A DNA stretch of 64,000 nt from positions 57,206,494-57,270,493 of the forward strand of contig NC_053045.1 of assembly GCF_003473485.1 (NCBI RefSeq), read 5' to 3'. Source of the DNA: Medicago truncatula. Lineage: Eukaryota > Streptophyta > Magnoliopsida > Fabales > Fabaceae. The translations under genes were made by a program, and so were the position numbers. The notes under the pieces are model-generated. The model saw only the letters and a list, made by a program, of their open reading frames with translations, did no database searches and had not been told where the DNA came from. Positions 24,748 to 34,334 of this stretch are shown here, piece after piece (the stretch's first letter is position 1; every line of letters starts with the position of its first letter).

Positions 24748-24818
24748 GAGAATTGCTGTTCCCACATATAGTATGGCTGTGCCACACGAGTAAAATACCA
24801 AAATGCCCTTCGGCAGTT
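24748..24818 (+). repeat. MULE left terminal inverted repeat
   Basis: About 71 bp, matching the reverse complement of 30787-30857 with two mismatches. It ends within the first CGGCAGTTAACTGCCG palindrome (24811-24826). Confidence 0.92.
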
Positions 24819-24868
24819 AACTGCCGAAGTTTTGAGTGAACCGGCGGCAGCAAACTACCGAGGAAACT
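24811..24868. promoter_or_regulatory. Left palindrome cluster of MULE
   Basis: CGGCAGTTAACTGCCG is perfectly palindromic at 24811-24826. A degenerate GGCGGCAGCAAACTACCGAG follows at about 24843-24862. The leader exon of the PMD gene lies just downstream. CAGTTA/TAACTG cores resemble MYB sites, which suggests a promoter role (inference). Confidence 0.6.
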
Positions 24869-25645
24869 GAACATAACCAGAACGCAGAAACTCAGTTTTC
24901 CAGTATTGCTTGCTTCTTCAAAACTTCTTCCAAACCATCCAACTTCTCCAAATTCGATTTTTCAGCAAAATCAAGTGCATCATCTCCATTTAATCACAAG
25001 TAAGTATCTTGACTCATTTTTAATCATAATGTTAGTTTGGGTAGGTTTTTTTTTAAAAAAAATGGTAGTTTTCATGTGGTTAGGGTTAATGTATGAATTG
25101 AATTTTTTATGAGTGCATGTAGTTTATAATTGAATGTAGTTGGTTTAATTGATGATTGAATGATGTTATGGTATAATGTGGTTTTGATTGGTGGCAAAAT
25201 AACACATTTTGAGTATGTTTGATACTTTGCACACAAAGTGTTTGATAAAATGTGTCAATGACAATTTTATTGATTATTTAGTTAGTTTAGGTATTGGATA
25301 CGATCTTGATTGTAATTCGAAAACGTGTATGTTGAATTAAGTTGAATGCATATTGAAAAAGTGTATATTGAATTAGGTTGAATGTGTATATTGAATTATG
25401 TTTAGTGTAGGTTGAATGTATATGATAATGCATTTGATTTTTTGCGTTTGAATGTTAATGATAATGTGTATGTTAATGTTTAGGTTCAATCAATGTCTTT
25501 ATTTTGGTAAAGTGGTTTAATGTGAAAGCGGTTATGTTTAGGTTATGTTTAGGTTGAATGTGAAAGTGTAGGTTTTGTTTAGGTTTACTGTTTGTTGATA
25601 AAGTGGTTGAATGATATTAATTTTTATTTTTTATTTTTTGTAGAT

Positions 25646-28056
25646 ATGGCCGATCAGGACCCCATTGATCCATCGAGGATGATTGGTGGTAGGCGTGCCA
25701 TGACTCAGAGCCACCGCAAGGAGAGACAGATTGCCCACATCCCAAAGAGGGGTAGAGGTCGGAGGGGAGATGGCTCAGAAAGCTCTCAGGCTACACAGCC
25801 TGAGGAGTCACAGGTTGTTGACCCGTCACAGCCTGTTGACCAGACTAGGGTGGAGTACCTGAACTATCAGGATCAGGTACATCATGATGTGACGGACGGT
25901 GGATATGACCAGGATCATATACCACATGAGCAGGATGCAGGAGACAAGGATGACATTGCAGCAGCTGCTGCACCGGAGGTGTTACCTACGGACCCTCCCT
26001 TTCCTGGTGGACCGGTTGACTTGTCCTTGCTCCACTCTTATGCCGGTCATGTGGTGTTGCCACTCTGGTATAATTCAAATAATGTAAGTGTATTTTTTTT
26101 AATTGTTTTTTCTTTAAGTTAAAATATTTTCTTTAATTTAAATGTGTGTTTGTTTAATTATTATATCCACTTTTATATGTGTTTTTTTTAATTGGTTTTT
26201 CTTTATGTTAAAATATTTTCTTTAAATGTGTGTTTGTTTTTATTATTATATCCACATCTATATGTGTTTTTTTTAATTCTTTTTCTTTATGTTTAATTAT
26301 TTTCTTTAAATGTGTGTTTGTTTTAATTATTATATACATTGTTATATGTTTATTTTTTTAATTCTATTTTTTATGTTTAATTGTTTTGTTTATATGTGTT
26401 TTTGTTTAAACCAAATTTATTTTTCTATTATTTCAGGTTCGTAAGACCCGCGTGCTTAAACCGATTAATCATGGGGCGAAGATTCTCACTCTCGGACGCC
26501 CTAACGGGAATGAGAATTGGTTTTGGGATGCGCTTCAGCAGAGCGGGCTACATGACTTGGTCTACTTGGGGTACTCCACCGTGCCTCATGCCCTGCTGCT
26601 TACTTTATGCGAGAGGTGGCATCCGGAGACCAGCACCTTCCACATGCCGATGGGGGAGATGACTGTGACATTGGATGATGTCGCATGTCTCATGCATCTT
26701 CCTATTGAGGGGCGGATGTTGGCCCATGGGAAGAAGATGCCCAAGCATGAGGGAGCGGCACTGCTGATGACGTATCTTGGTGTGGCCCAGCATGAGGCTG
26801 AGAAGATCTGCAACCAGGAGTACGGTGGGTACATTAGCTACCCCAGGCTGAGGGACTTCTATACCTCGTACCTTGGTAGGGCCAACGTATTGGCGGGTAC
26901 GGAGGATCCTGAGGAGGTTGAGGAGCTGGAGAGGGTCAGGACATACTGCGTCCGGTGTTACCTTTTGTACTTGGTCGGATGCTTGTTGTTTGGCGATAGA
27001 AGCAACAAGCGCATCGAGCTGATATATTTGACGACCATGGCGGACGGCTACGCAGGGATGCGTAATTATTCCTAGGGAGCTATGACCCTCGCCTACCTAT
27101 ACGGCGAGTTGGCGGATGCATGTAGGCCTGGACACAGAGCGCTTGGGGGGAGCGTGACACTGCTCACTGTAAGAAAACTGAAATTTTATATTTATGTTAA
27201 CTTTATTTTTTTGTGAACTTTTAATTTTTTGTTATATTTTTCCGTGCGTAATAATTTATAAATGTTATTTGTTTGGTTTGTGCAGGCATGGTTTTTGGCG
27301 CATTTTCCAGGGTTTTTCAGTGTTGATCTCAACACTGACTACCTGGAAAACTATCCGGTTGCAGCAAGGTGGAAGCTCCAGAAGGGTCACGGGGAGGGGA
27401 TCACGTATCGGTCACTGCTCGATCGTATACAGTTAGATGATGTATGCTGGAGGCCGTACGAGGAGCACAGAGAGATCCAGGACTTCGAGGAGGTTTTCTG
27501 GTATTCTGGATGGATTATGTGCGGTGTCCGTAGGGTGTACCGTCACTTGCCCGAGAGGGTTTTGAGGCAGTACGGATACGTGCAGACCATCCCTAGACAT
27601 CCGACTGATGTTAGGGACCTCCCCCCGCCTTCCATTGTGCAGATGTTCATCGACTTCCGCACTCACATGCTTAAGGCGGACGCTCGGGGTGAGCAGGCAG
27701 GAGAGGATACATGGCGGGTGGCGGATGGCTATGTCCTGTGGTACACTAGGGTGTCTCACCCTCAGATCTTGCCACCTATTCCAGGAGATCTTCCGAGGCC
27801 TGCAAATGAAGAGCAGATCATTGCAGAGCAGTGGCAGCGGTATGAGGCGAGAAGCTCGCCTGACACCTATGACATGGTTAGTGGCGCTGTTGCCTACGCT
27901 GATGCGCAGTTAGGCCAGGAGGAGGTCATGAGCATGACCCCTCAGCAGTGGTATGAGGCCATGACCCATATGAGGGAGCAGATCGCGCCGATTCTGACCA
28001 GGAGGAGAGCCCAGAGGCTGAGGAGGAGGCACCATCATCAGGATCAGGACCAGTAG
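25646..28056 (+). pseudogene. MULE-borne plant mobile domain (PMD/MAIL-like) gene with an in-frame stop
   Basis: Coding exons 25646-26083, 26437-27168 and 27286-28056 join in frame (146, 244 and 257 codons, stop included). A leader exon ends at 24999 and a 5' UTR intron spans 25000-25643. Exon 1 encodes a polar tail (MADQDPIDPSRMIGGRRAMT). Exons 2-3 hold the PMD (PF10536): WFWDALQQSGLHDLVYLGYS, MPMGEMTVTLDDVACLMHLP, later AWFLAHFPGF and a Trp/Tyr-rich C-terminal half. Relatives are host MAIL1/MAIN proteins and 'PP7 long form homologs'; no phosphatase domain is present. A TAG at 27073-27075 interrupts the usual NYSWG-type motif, where family members have Trp. The rest of the frame stays open, so the break is recent or tolerated. 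GC content in the exons is far above that of the introns. Confidence 0.88.
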
Positions 28057-28404
28057 TACTATTTTCCTTTTTTAGGACTTATTTTTTAGTTTTAGTCTTT
28101 TGATGACATTGACCCATATGTATATTTGTATATTTCTACTTTGATGACATTATTTTTAATTTCATGGTTTTTTTTACTTTGTTTAATGTGCAAAAATAGG
28201 TTGCTTTAATGTGCAAATATAGGTTGCTTTATGAACATAAAACATAAAAATAAGTTGAGAGTAGGAAAAATAGGGACGAGAGAGAACTTGAGAGAACTTG
28301 ACAGAATATAATATAAGTGTCCCGTTGATTTGCTCGCAATTCGTGAAAGAAGAATTGGCGAAGATTTGAGAGAACTTGAGAACTTTGTGAAGTATGTTCA
28401 GTTT

Positions 28405-28530
28405 TCCTCGGCAGTTAACTACCGAGGTTTTCTACGACAGTTTTCTTCGGCAGTTAACTGCCGAAATTTTCTCAAATCCGGCTGCAGTTAACTGCCGAGG
28501 AAAACCTCGGTAGTTAACTGCCGAGGATCT
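28405..28530. promoter_or_regulatory. Internal palindrome cluster of MULE
   Basis: Four copies of the CGGCAGTTAACTGCCG-type palindrome, perfect or with one changed arm base, at about 28409, 28448, 28484 and 28508. They precede the leader exon of the 115-residue gene and repeat the arrangement at the element ends. Confidence 0.7.
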
Positions 28531-28970
28531 TCTGCACTACAAAATCTGGCAGAATCTCCTCTCATCCATTATTGATCTTATCTTCCAAAATTTCTTCAAA
28601 TGTCTCTCCAATTCTCTCTAACAAACACAACCAAATCCAACAAACTTTATTCAACAAAATCACAAGTAAGTAATTATAATGCTATTAACTTACATTTTAG
28701 TTGTTATAAATGTTATTATTTTTTAGTTTTTGAGTACATTTATTATTTTTTAGTAGATTTACATGTTATAATTAAATTTTAGGGTATATGTTAGTTGATT
28801 AATGTTGTTAAAATATTTGCATGATGTTTATGTTATATGATATAAATTTTTTTATTTTAGTAAGAGTATATGATTTATAATTTTAGGGTTATTTTTATGA
28901 ATTTTAGAGTGTATGTATAATGTGTTTTTGATTGATTGTTTTTAGTTTCTTATTGTGTAGATTTAAAACA

Positions 28971-29318
28971 ATGGCGGGGTGGATCGACGTTCATGCGCAA
29001 TTCAACGGCGGAGAACCTCAGAGGTTGAAGGTTCGGTGCCTTGGTGTAACATTAAGAGATCTCAAGGATACACTGACTGAATTCAACCAAGTAGTCAACC
29101 CCAGAGACACAAGGATGGTGGAACACATTTGGTATAAACGTCCAACACTCGACGAGGGGAGAGTATCATTCAGTTGGGTGGAATTAACGAACGACAAAAA
29201 CGTGACGACCATGTTTTGGGAGCACAACATGTTCCAGTGGATCGATATGCGGGTGAAGTTGCTTAGATCAACTGAAGATATCGTCAAAAGTTTGATTCCG
29301 CCACAAGATCGTCATTAG
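28971..29318 (+). CDS. MULE-borne 115-residue protein of unknown function
   Basis: The ATG follows a 5' UTR intron (28666-28960, GTAAGT..GTGTAG). Its leader exon ends in AATCACAA, just like the leader of the PMD gene. The protein begins MAGWIDVHAQFNGGEPQRLK and contains VTLRDLKDTLTEFNQVV, VSFSWVELTNDKNVTTMFWE and VKLLRSTEDIVKSLIPP. It has no signal peptide, membrane segment or zinc-binding motif. The spacing of short beta-like and helical segments resembles the PB1-like N-terminal region found before some plant MULE transposases, but I do not recognise it firmly. It may be a detached N-terminal domain or an accessory protein. It is intact, with codon use like that of the PMD exons. Confidence 0.6.
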   Translation: MAGWIDVHAQFNGGEPQRLKVRCLGVTLRDLKDTLTEFNQVVNPRDTRMVEHIWYKRPTLDEGRVSFSWVELTNDKNVTTMFWEHNMFQWIDMRVKLLRSTEDIVKSLIPPQDRH

Positions 29319-29326
29319 TTAGGGTA

Positions 29327-29900
29327 AGGTGCATTCCAACTACAACATTTGTATTCCTTTGAATGAGGTAATTCAAACTTGTCAAACAACAGGACTCAAG
29401 CATTTCGCAAGCACCTCATGTTTCTCCTTTGAAAATATTAAATTTTTGTTATGCTGGTTTAGATGAAGGTATTAAGTGTCAAGGATTGAACCTCAATTCG
29501 GTGGCACTTGAATACCATCATCTAAAGCAAGCCTCACAAAAATTTATTATTTTCAAAGGGAAAACATGAGGTGTTTGGCGAAATGCTTGAGTCTTGTTGT
29601 TTTGCAGGTTTGAATTTATCCCATTCAAAGGTAACACAATTGTTGGGGTTGGAATGCACATTCCAACTGCAACAATTGTCTTACCCTGGATGGGGCAATT
29701 CAAACTTGTTAATCGGCAGGACTCCAGTATTCGATGAGCATCTTGGACAATGGTATTCAAGTGTCAAGGAATACACCTCATTCTTTTGACACTTGAATAC
29801 CATCGTTCAAGATGCTTATCGAATACTGGAGTCCTGCTGCTTAGCAAGTTTGAATTTGCCCCATTCAGTGGTAAGATGATTGTTGCAGCTGGAAGGTAAA
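29327..29900. repeat. Alternating inverted repeats at the convergent 3' ends of MULE genes
   Basis: Four related segments of about 110-160 bp alternate in orientation: roughly 29327-29495 forward, 29500-29650 inverted, 29652-29780 forward, 29785-29900 inverted. Shared words include CATTCCAACT, CAATTCAAACTTGTTAAT-like, GGACTCCAGTATTCGAT and GGTATTCAAGTGTCAAGGA. They lie between the plus-strand gene ending at 29318 and the minus-strand gene ending at 30128. Confidence 0.8.
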
Positions 29901-30127
29901 TTTCGGAATGTAATGTAAAATGCAATGTAATGTGATAACATATATTTTGTTTTGAATGGAACAATAATTATCTTATTTTGTTTTCAAATTTATTTATTCC
30001 AAATGCAATTTTATTCTAAATACCATAATGTCAAACAAAATGTGCGCGACACAAAAATAAAACATAAAAAAATCCAAAACAATTAGGCATTAAAAGCCAT
30101 TACATTCATTCTTCCTCGTCACACAAA

Positions 30128-30352
30128 TCAATCGGCTTGTCCGCTACAGTCCCTGCGGTACCTTGTTTTGGTTGAGGACCGAAATAGCATGTCCTCCCGC
30201 TCCTCCTCAACCTCGAGTGATTGTACACCGGCACCTTCGAACCCTTCTTTTTTTTCGGAACCATCGCAAACAATTCCATGCCATGTCATAGGTGACTTTT
30301 CTTTTTTCGTCTCATCATCGTGAACGTTACCCTGATTCTGATTCTGAGACAT
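30128..30352 (-). CDS. MULE-borne 74-residue polar protein, unknown function
   Basis: A small minus-strand gene reading outward-in from the right terminal repeat. Its ATG at 30350-30352 follows an acceptor written TGTAG|AT, the same junction as the PMD gene. The putative 5' UTR intron is 30355-30558, with donor GTAAGT after ..ACAA. The protein is highly charged (MSQNQNQGNVHDDETKKEKS; later EVEEEREDMLFRSSTKTRYR), with no domain I can name. Its coding status rests on the leader, intron and start architecture it shares with two other genes in the element. It could instead be the 5' remnant of a longer gene. Confidence 0.45.
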   Translation of the reverse strand: MSQNQNQGNVHDDETKKEKSPMTWHGIVCDGSEKKEGFEGAGVQSLEVEEEREDMLFRSSTKTRYRRDCSGQAD

Positions 30353-30682
30353 ATCTACATTTAAAAAAATATGGCGATCAATTCAACCTACACTAACCTA
30401 AACTATCCTAACAATTCTAACCATTCTAACCTAAACTATCCTAACATATCATAAAATCAACAAATCAATATAATCGAACCTATATAATCGAAATTTAACA
30501 AAAAATAACATACAATTCGACCACAAAGCAACTATTGCATAGGATTCAAAAAACTTACTTGTTTTTGTGATTAAAATTGGCTTCTAATGGCTTCAAATGA
30601 CTCAAAATCGCACCTTCAAAAATTAAAAACGCAACAATGGAGTTTTGGAAACTCCTATGAAGTTCTGATCTTATAACATTCT

Positions 30683-30800
30683 CCTCGGCAGTTAACTACC
30701 GAGGTTTTCCTCGGCACTTAAATGCCGCCGGTGTCCCAAAAACTTCGGCAGTTAACTGCCGCCAGTTCCTAAAAACCTCGGTAGCAAACTGCCGAAGGGC
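30683..30800. promoter_or_regulatory. Right palindrome cluster of MULE
   Basis: Copies of the CGGCAGTTAACTGCCG-type palindrome at about 30685, 30710 (degenerate), 30745 and 30778 precede, on the minus strand, the leader of the 74-residue gene. Confidence 0.65.
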
Positions 30801-30857
30801 ATTTTGGTATTTTACTCGTGTGGCACAACCAAACTATATGTGGGAACAGCAATTCTC
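30787..30857 (-). repeat. MULE right terminal inverted repeat
   Basis: Reverse complement of the left repeat over about 71 bp with two mismatches. Confidence 0.92.
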
Positions 30858-30866
30858 AAAAGACAC
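30858..30866. repeat. Right 9-bp target-site duplication of MULE
   Basis: AAAAGACAC, identical to 24739-24747. Confidence 0.95.
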
Positions 30867-31058
30867 CGCTACCAAAAAAGAAAGATTAAACGATTCCTTA
30901 ATATGCGGGCATCAATCATCATGACTAGTTAACAATTGAAGCAAAAAATTAAAGTTGAGCTAAAGAGTTGCCGACCAAACACATCCATCCATCCCGCTCG
31001 GCGTTAGAACATAGACAAATATCCGGAAAAAATTGAACTGATAGAATCCAAATCTGAA

Positions 31059-33734
31059 ATGAGTAGAGTACTTTGTTTTTTGCTGTTCCTGGTTCTCATC
31101 ATCCAAACGGATGAAGTTCAAAGTTCCTACGCTGGTTCAGCTAGTTCCATCATCAACCCTTCCAAAGTCAAACAAATTTCATGGATTCCAAGGTCTCTTT
31201 CCTATTCTTCAATCAAACTCTCTATATTTTCCAATTCGTTAATTAACTTTATCATACTCAATTCCATTGTGCAGAGCTTTTGTTTATCAAGGTTTTCTCA
31301 CCGACTTGGAATGCGATCACTTGATTTCTTTAGTAAGTATCGGAATCTCTTTATGCAATATTCATATCATGTAACTAACTTAATCGTTTTTTGTTTGTTT
31401 AGGCGAAATCAGAGTTGAAGAGATCTGCTGTTGCGGATAATCTTTCAGGAGATAGTCAATTAAGTGATGTTCGAACAAGCTCTGGCATGTTCATTTCCAA
31501 AAACAAGGTTACTTTCTTTCTGAATCTATTTTTTTTTTTTTTTTCATTTATATTTCGCTTACTTTTTTTTTTTATTTGTTTATTGATAGGATCCTATTGT
31601 TTCTGGTATTGAGGACAGGATTTCAGCCTGGACCTTTCTTCCTAAAGGTACTTCATACTCTTGAGTCTTGTTAATGTTCATGCTATTTTTATTGGGTAAA
31701 ACCAAGTCACATATTAAAGATGAAATGAAATGTAGATTCACATAGTCATTATGTTCGGTTGTTCGTTGCAATGAGAATACGAGAGCTATATTCAATAAAC
31801 AAGTGAAACCTAGGAAAAAAAGGTAAAATTATGTTGCCAGTTTAATTAAGTAAATTAAAATAAGCTACCCCATACTCACTTGATAAGTGATGCATTGTTT
31901 CAGGATCAACAGGGTAATTCATTCATTTATGATTAAATAGTTAGTTGGTTTAAATATGCATATGGTCCCTACAAATATTAGGTGTTTTAGTATTATTGGT
32001 TTTAGTCCTTGCCAATATCTATTTTTTGTTTTTGATCCTTGTTGTTTTGTTTTAGTCCTTGTAAAACTTATTCACATTGGATTTGGTCCTTTTAATATGC
32101 ATATTAATTGATTTTAGCTCCTCAAAATAAGGATTAAACTTATTTTAATATGAATAGATTTTACGCGGACTGAAACAAAACAGTAAGGATCAAAACAAAA
32201 TATTCTATATTTGCAAGGAGTGAAACCAAAAACGACAATTTTAAAGGGACCAAAACCCAAACACTTGATATTTGCAGGGACCATTTGAATATTTAAGCCT
32301 AGTTTCTTTATACAAATTATCCTTATGCTTCATATTGTATAAATTGCAAAGGCAGTGTTTGAAGAAAAGAATGAACTTCTACTTGAATGATCTGTTAAAA
32401 TGTGATAACTTTCCTACCTATCTAACTATCTATAATGAAGCAATTAGGCACTAATCACTCTCCTTGTACTATTTGTGGTTAAATTTCAGAAAATGGAGAA
32501 GACATACAAGTATTGAGATATGAGCATGGACAGAAATATGACCCTCATTATGATTACTTTGCTGATAAAGTTAATATAGTTCAGGGTGGACATCGCCTCG
32601 CAACTGTTCTCATGTATCTCACCAATGTGACCAAAGGCGGTGAAACTGTGTTTCCAGAAGCAGAGGTATGTACAGTAAATTAGATGTGTTTATCATGAGA
32701 ATTGAAAATGTATTATTTTCTTGATCGAATGACCTCTGGTGTCCTGCTGGATTCCCATCGTGCAGTTATCTTGTGCCAATTCAATCTATGAATAATTCTG
32801 TTTTTTATTCTGCTTAAATTTATTGCATGAGATGTATATGTAGTTTTTTTTTATCATATTCTGTCTAGGACTCTGGATGCTAGTATTCTATTTCTACGAC
32901 ACTAGATAGTAAAAGCCTTAGAAACTGAGTACAAAGTTTGGAGGAAATACAAGTCAGTGTGTATTACTGGGTCAACCGGGGCTGGGTACTCAGACAGGCA
33001 GTATATATTGGCTGACTGTACTTATAAGGATGCATGTTTTGCACTTTGATCATATTTCTACTTGTAGTCTTGGAGGATACCGTCTTTTGTTCATATTATA
33101 CTCTCAGTGTCCTCTTCTCTGGTTGTTTCCTATTCATAGGGTGGATCTGATAGTTTCAAAGAGGCCATTTATACTTTTATTACCAATACTGATAGCTAAT
33201 TTTAATAGCTTATGGATTTTCATTCGGCTTACAGGAACCTCCACGTCGCAGAGGTTCTAAAAAAAGTAGTGATCTCTCTGAGTGTGCCAAAAAAGGAATA
33301 GCAGGTAGGAAACTGGATACGTAATTACTTTTATTATGGGTTTTCCCTCAATTATTATTCTTTCATGTACAGTTTTTGCTAGTCATTTTATGCTGAATGA
33401 TTGTTGTTTTTCTCTTATTACCTGGCATTGCATAGTGAAACCACGTAGAGGGGATGCACTTCTTTTCTTCAGTCTTGACACAAATGCTATCCCGGACACT
33501 AATAGTCTCCATGCCGGATGCCCAGTACTCGAAGGGGAGAAATGGTCAGCGACAAAGTGGATTCATGTAGACTCGTTTGATAAGATTGTAGGTGCTGGAG
33601 GGGGCTGCTCCGATCAGCATGATAGCTGCGAGAGGTGGGCTTCCCTTGGAGAATGCACTAACAATCCTGTGTATATGGTTGGATCTTCAGACCTACCTGG
33701 ATACTGTAGGAAGAGCTGTAAAGCATGCTTGTAA
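31059..33734 (+). CDS. P4H: Prolyl 4-hydroxylase with C-terminal ShK domain, seven exons
   Basis: Exons 31059-31192, 31275-31332, 31403-31507, 31590-31647, 32490-32665, 33235-33304 and 33436-33734 total 900 bp, giving 299 residues. An N-terminal hydrophobic segment (residues 4-17, LCFLLFLVLIIQ) acts as signal peptide or anchor for the ER/Golgi lumen. The 2-oxoglutarate/Fe(II) dioxygenase core has the iron ligands H138 and D140 (YDPHYDYF) and H226 (SLHAGCPV). K236 (EGEKWSATKW) is positioned to bind 2-oxoglutarate. The family hydroxylates proline in cell-wall extensins, arabinogalactan proteins and secreted peptides. Residues about 258-298 form a six-cysteine ShK/ShKT domain (CSDQHDSCERW..CRKSCKAC), common in this plant subgroup. 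All ligands are present, so it should be active. The MULE ends about 190 bp upstream of the ATG. Confidence 0.95.
31947..32299. mobile_element. MITE in intron 4 of P4H
   Basis: Inverted ends GGTTTAAATATGCATATGGT and the complement GGCTTAAATATTCAAATGGT. The interior has TTTTAGTCCTTG and GGGACCAAAACC blocks in opposite halves. Flanking TAGTTAGTT and TAGTTTCTT match at 7 of 9 positions, a possible decayed 9-bp duplication. The same general family occurs at 53307-53808 and 56181-56511. Confidence 0.7.
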
Positions 33735-34334
33735 TTTTACTGAATGCTTTCTGTTTGAGCTTATAAAAACAACAATTGCAAGGTGAAGGTTGTATTAAAA
33801 AATAACTTATTTGTAAAAATGTTTTACACAAAATAGAAGTTTTGTTTTTGAGATAATCATGAAGTACTTATTTCCATTGTAAATGTTATTCTTTCTTGCA
33901 ATTAATATTCAAAGTAACTTTGTTCAAAAAACAAATATTCAAAGTACTTCTCAAATGATATAATTAAGTCGCTTATTATTTAGCATTTTTTTATGTACAC
34001 AAGACAGCGTTAAACTGAAGTTTTGGTTAGTGCTGTTATTCTAATTAACTAAAAATTATTGATAATAAGTTGATAACAATAATAATTAGGTGTTTTCAAT
34101 AGTATAATAATTCCTTTAACCTTTTTAGAGTGAAGTCTAGCATTTTCTATGCAAAAAGTCTTTTTTCCCTTTGTCTTTTATCCTCCGATTTGAGAAAATG
34201 CCCTTAATAATCCGAAGTTCGATATATTTAACTTTGGTGTTAAATGAAAATTGTTGAGTGATATAAGAATACTAGAGAGTTGTACGAATTGTGTAATTTA
34301 ATATTATTTTTTTCATAAACTATTCAACAATATT

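Larger units (their letters stand above)
24748..30857. mobile_element. Mutator-like element (MULE), 6.1 kb, three gene units
   Basis: Terminal inverted repeats begin GAGAATTGCTGTTCCCACAT at both ends and match over about 71 bp with two mismatches. The palindrome-rich subterminal zone continues further. A perfect 9-bp duplication AAAAGACAC flanks the element. Inside are a spliced plant-mobile-domain (PMD) gene (+), a 115-residue ORF (+) and a 74-residue ORF (-). Each has a leader exon and 5' UTR intron. No MURA/MULE transposase domain with a recognisable catalytic core or zinc knuckle was found, so the copy probably needs transposase in trans. PMD proteins are known to travel in plant MULEs and Gypsy elements. 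Near-identical terminal repeats and the perfect duplication indicate a fairly recent insertion. Confidence 0.93.

Noticed and set aside
24999-28056. PMD gene as a host serine/threonine phosphatase 7 gene
   Set aside because: No phosphatase motifs are present; the gene lies inside terminal inverted repeats with a 9-bp duplication, so it belongs to the transposon.
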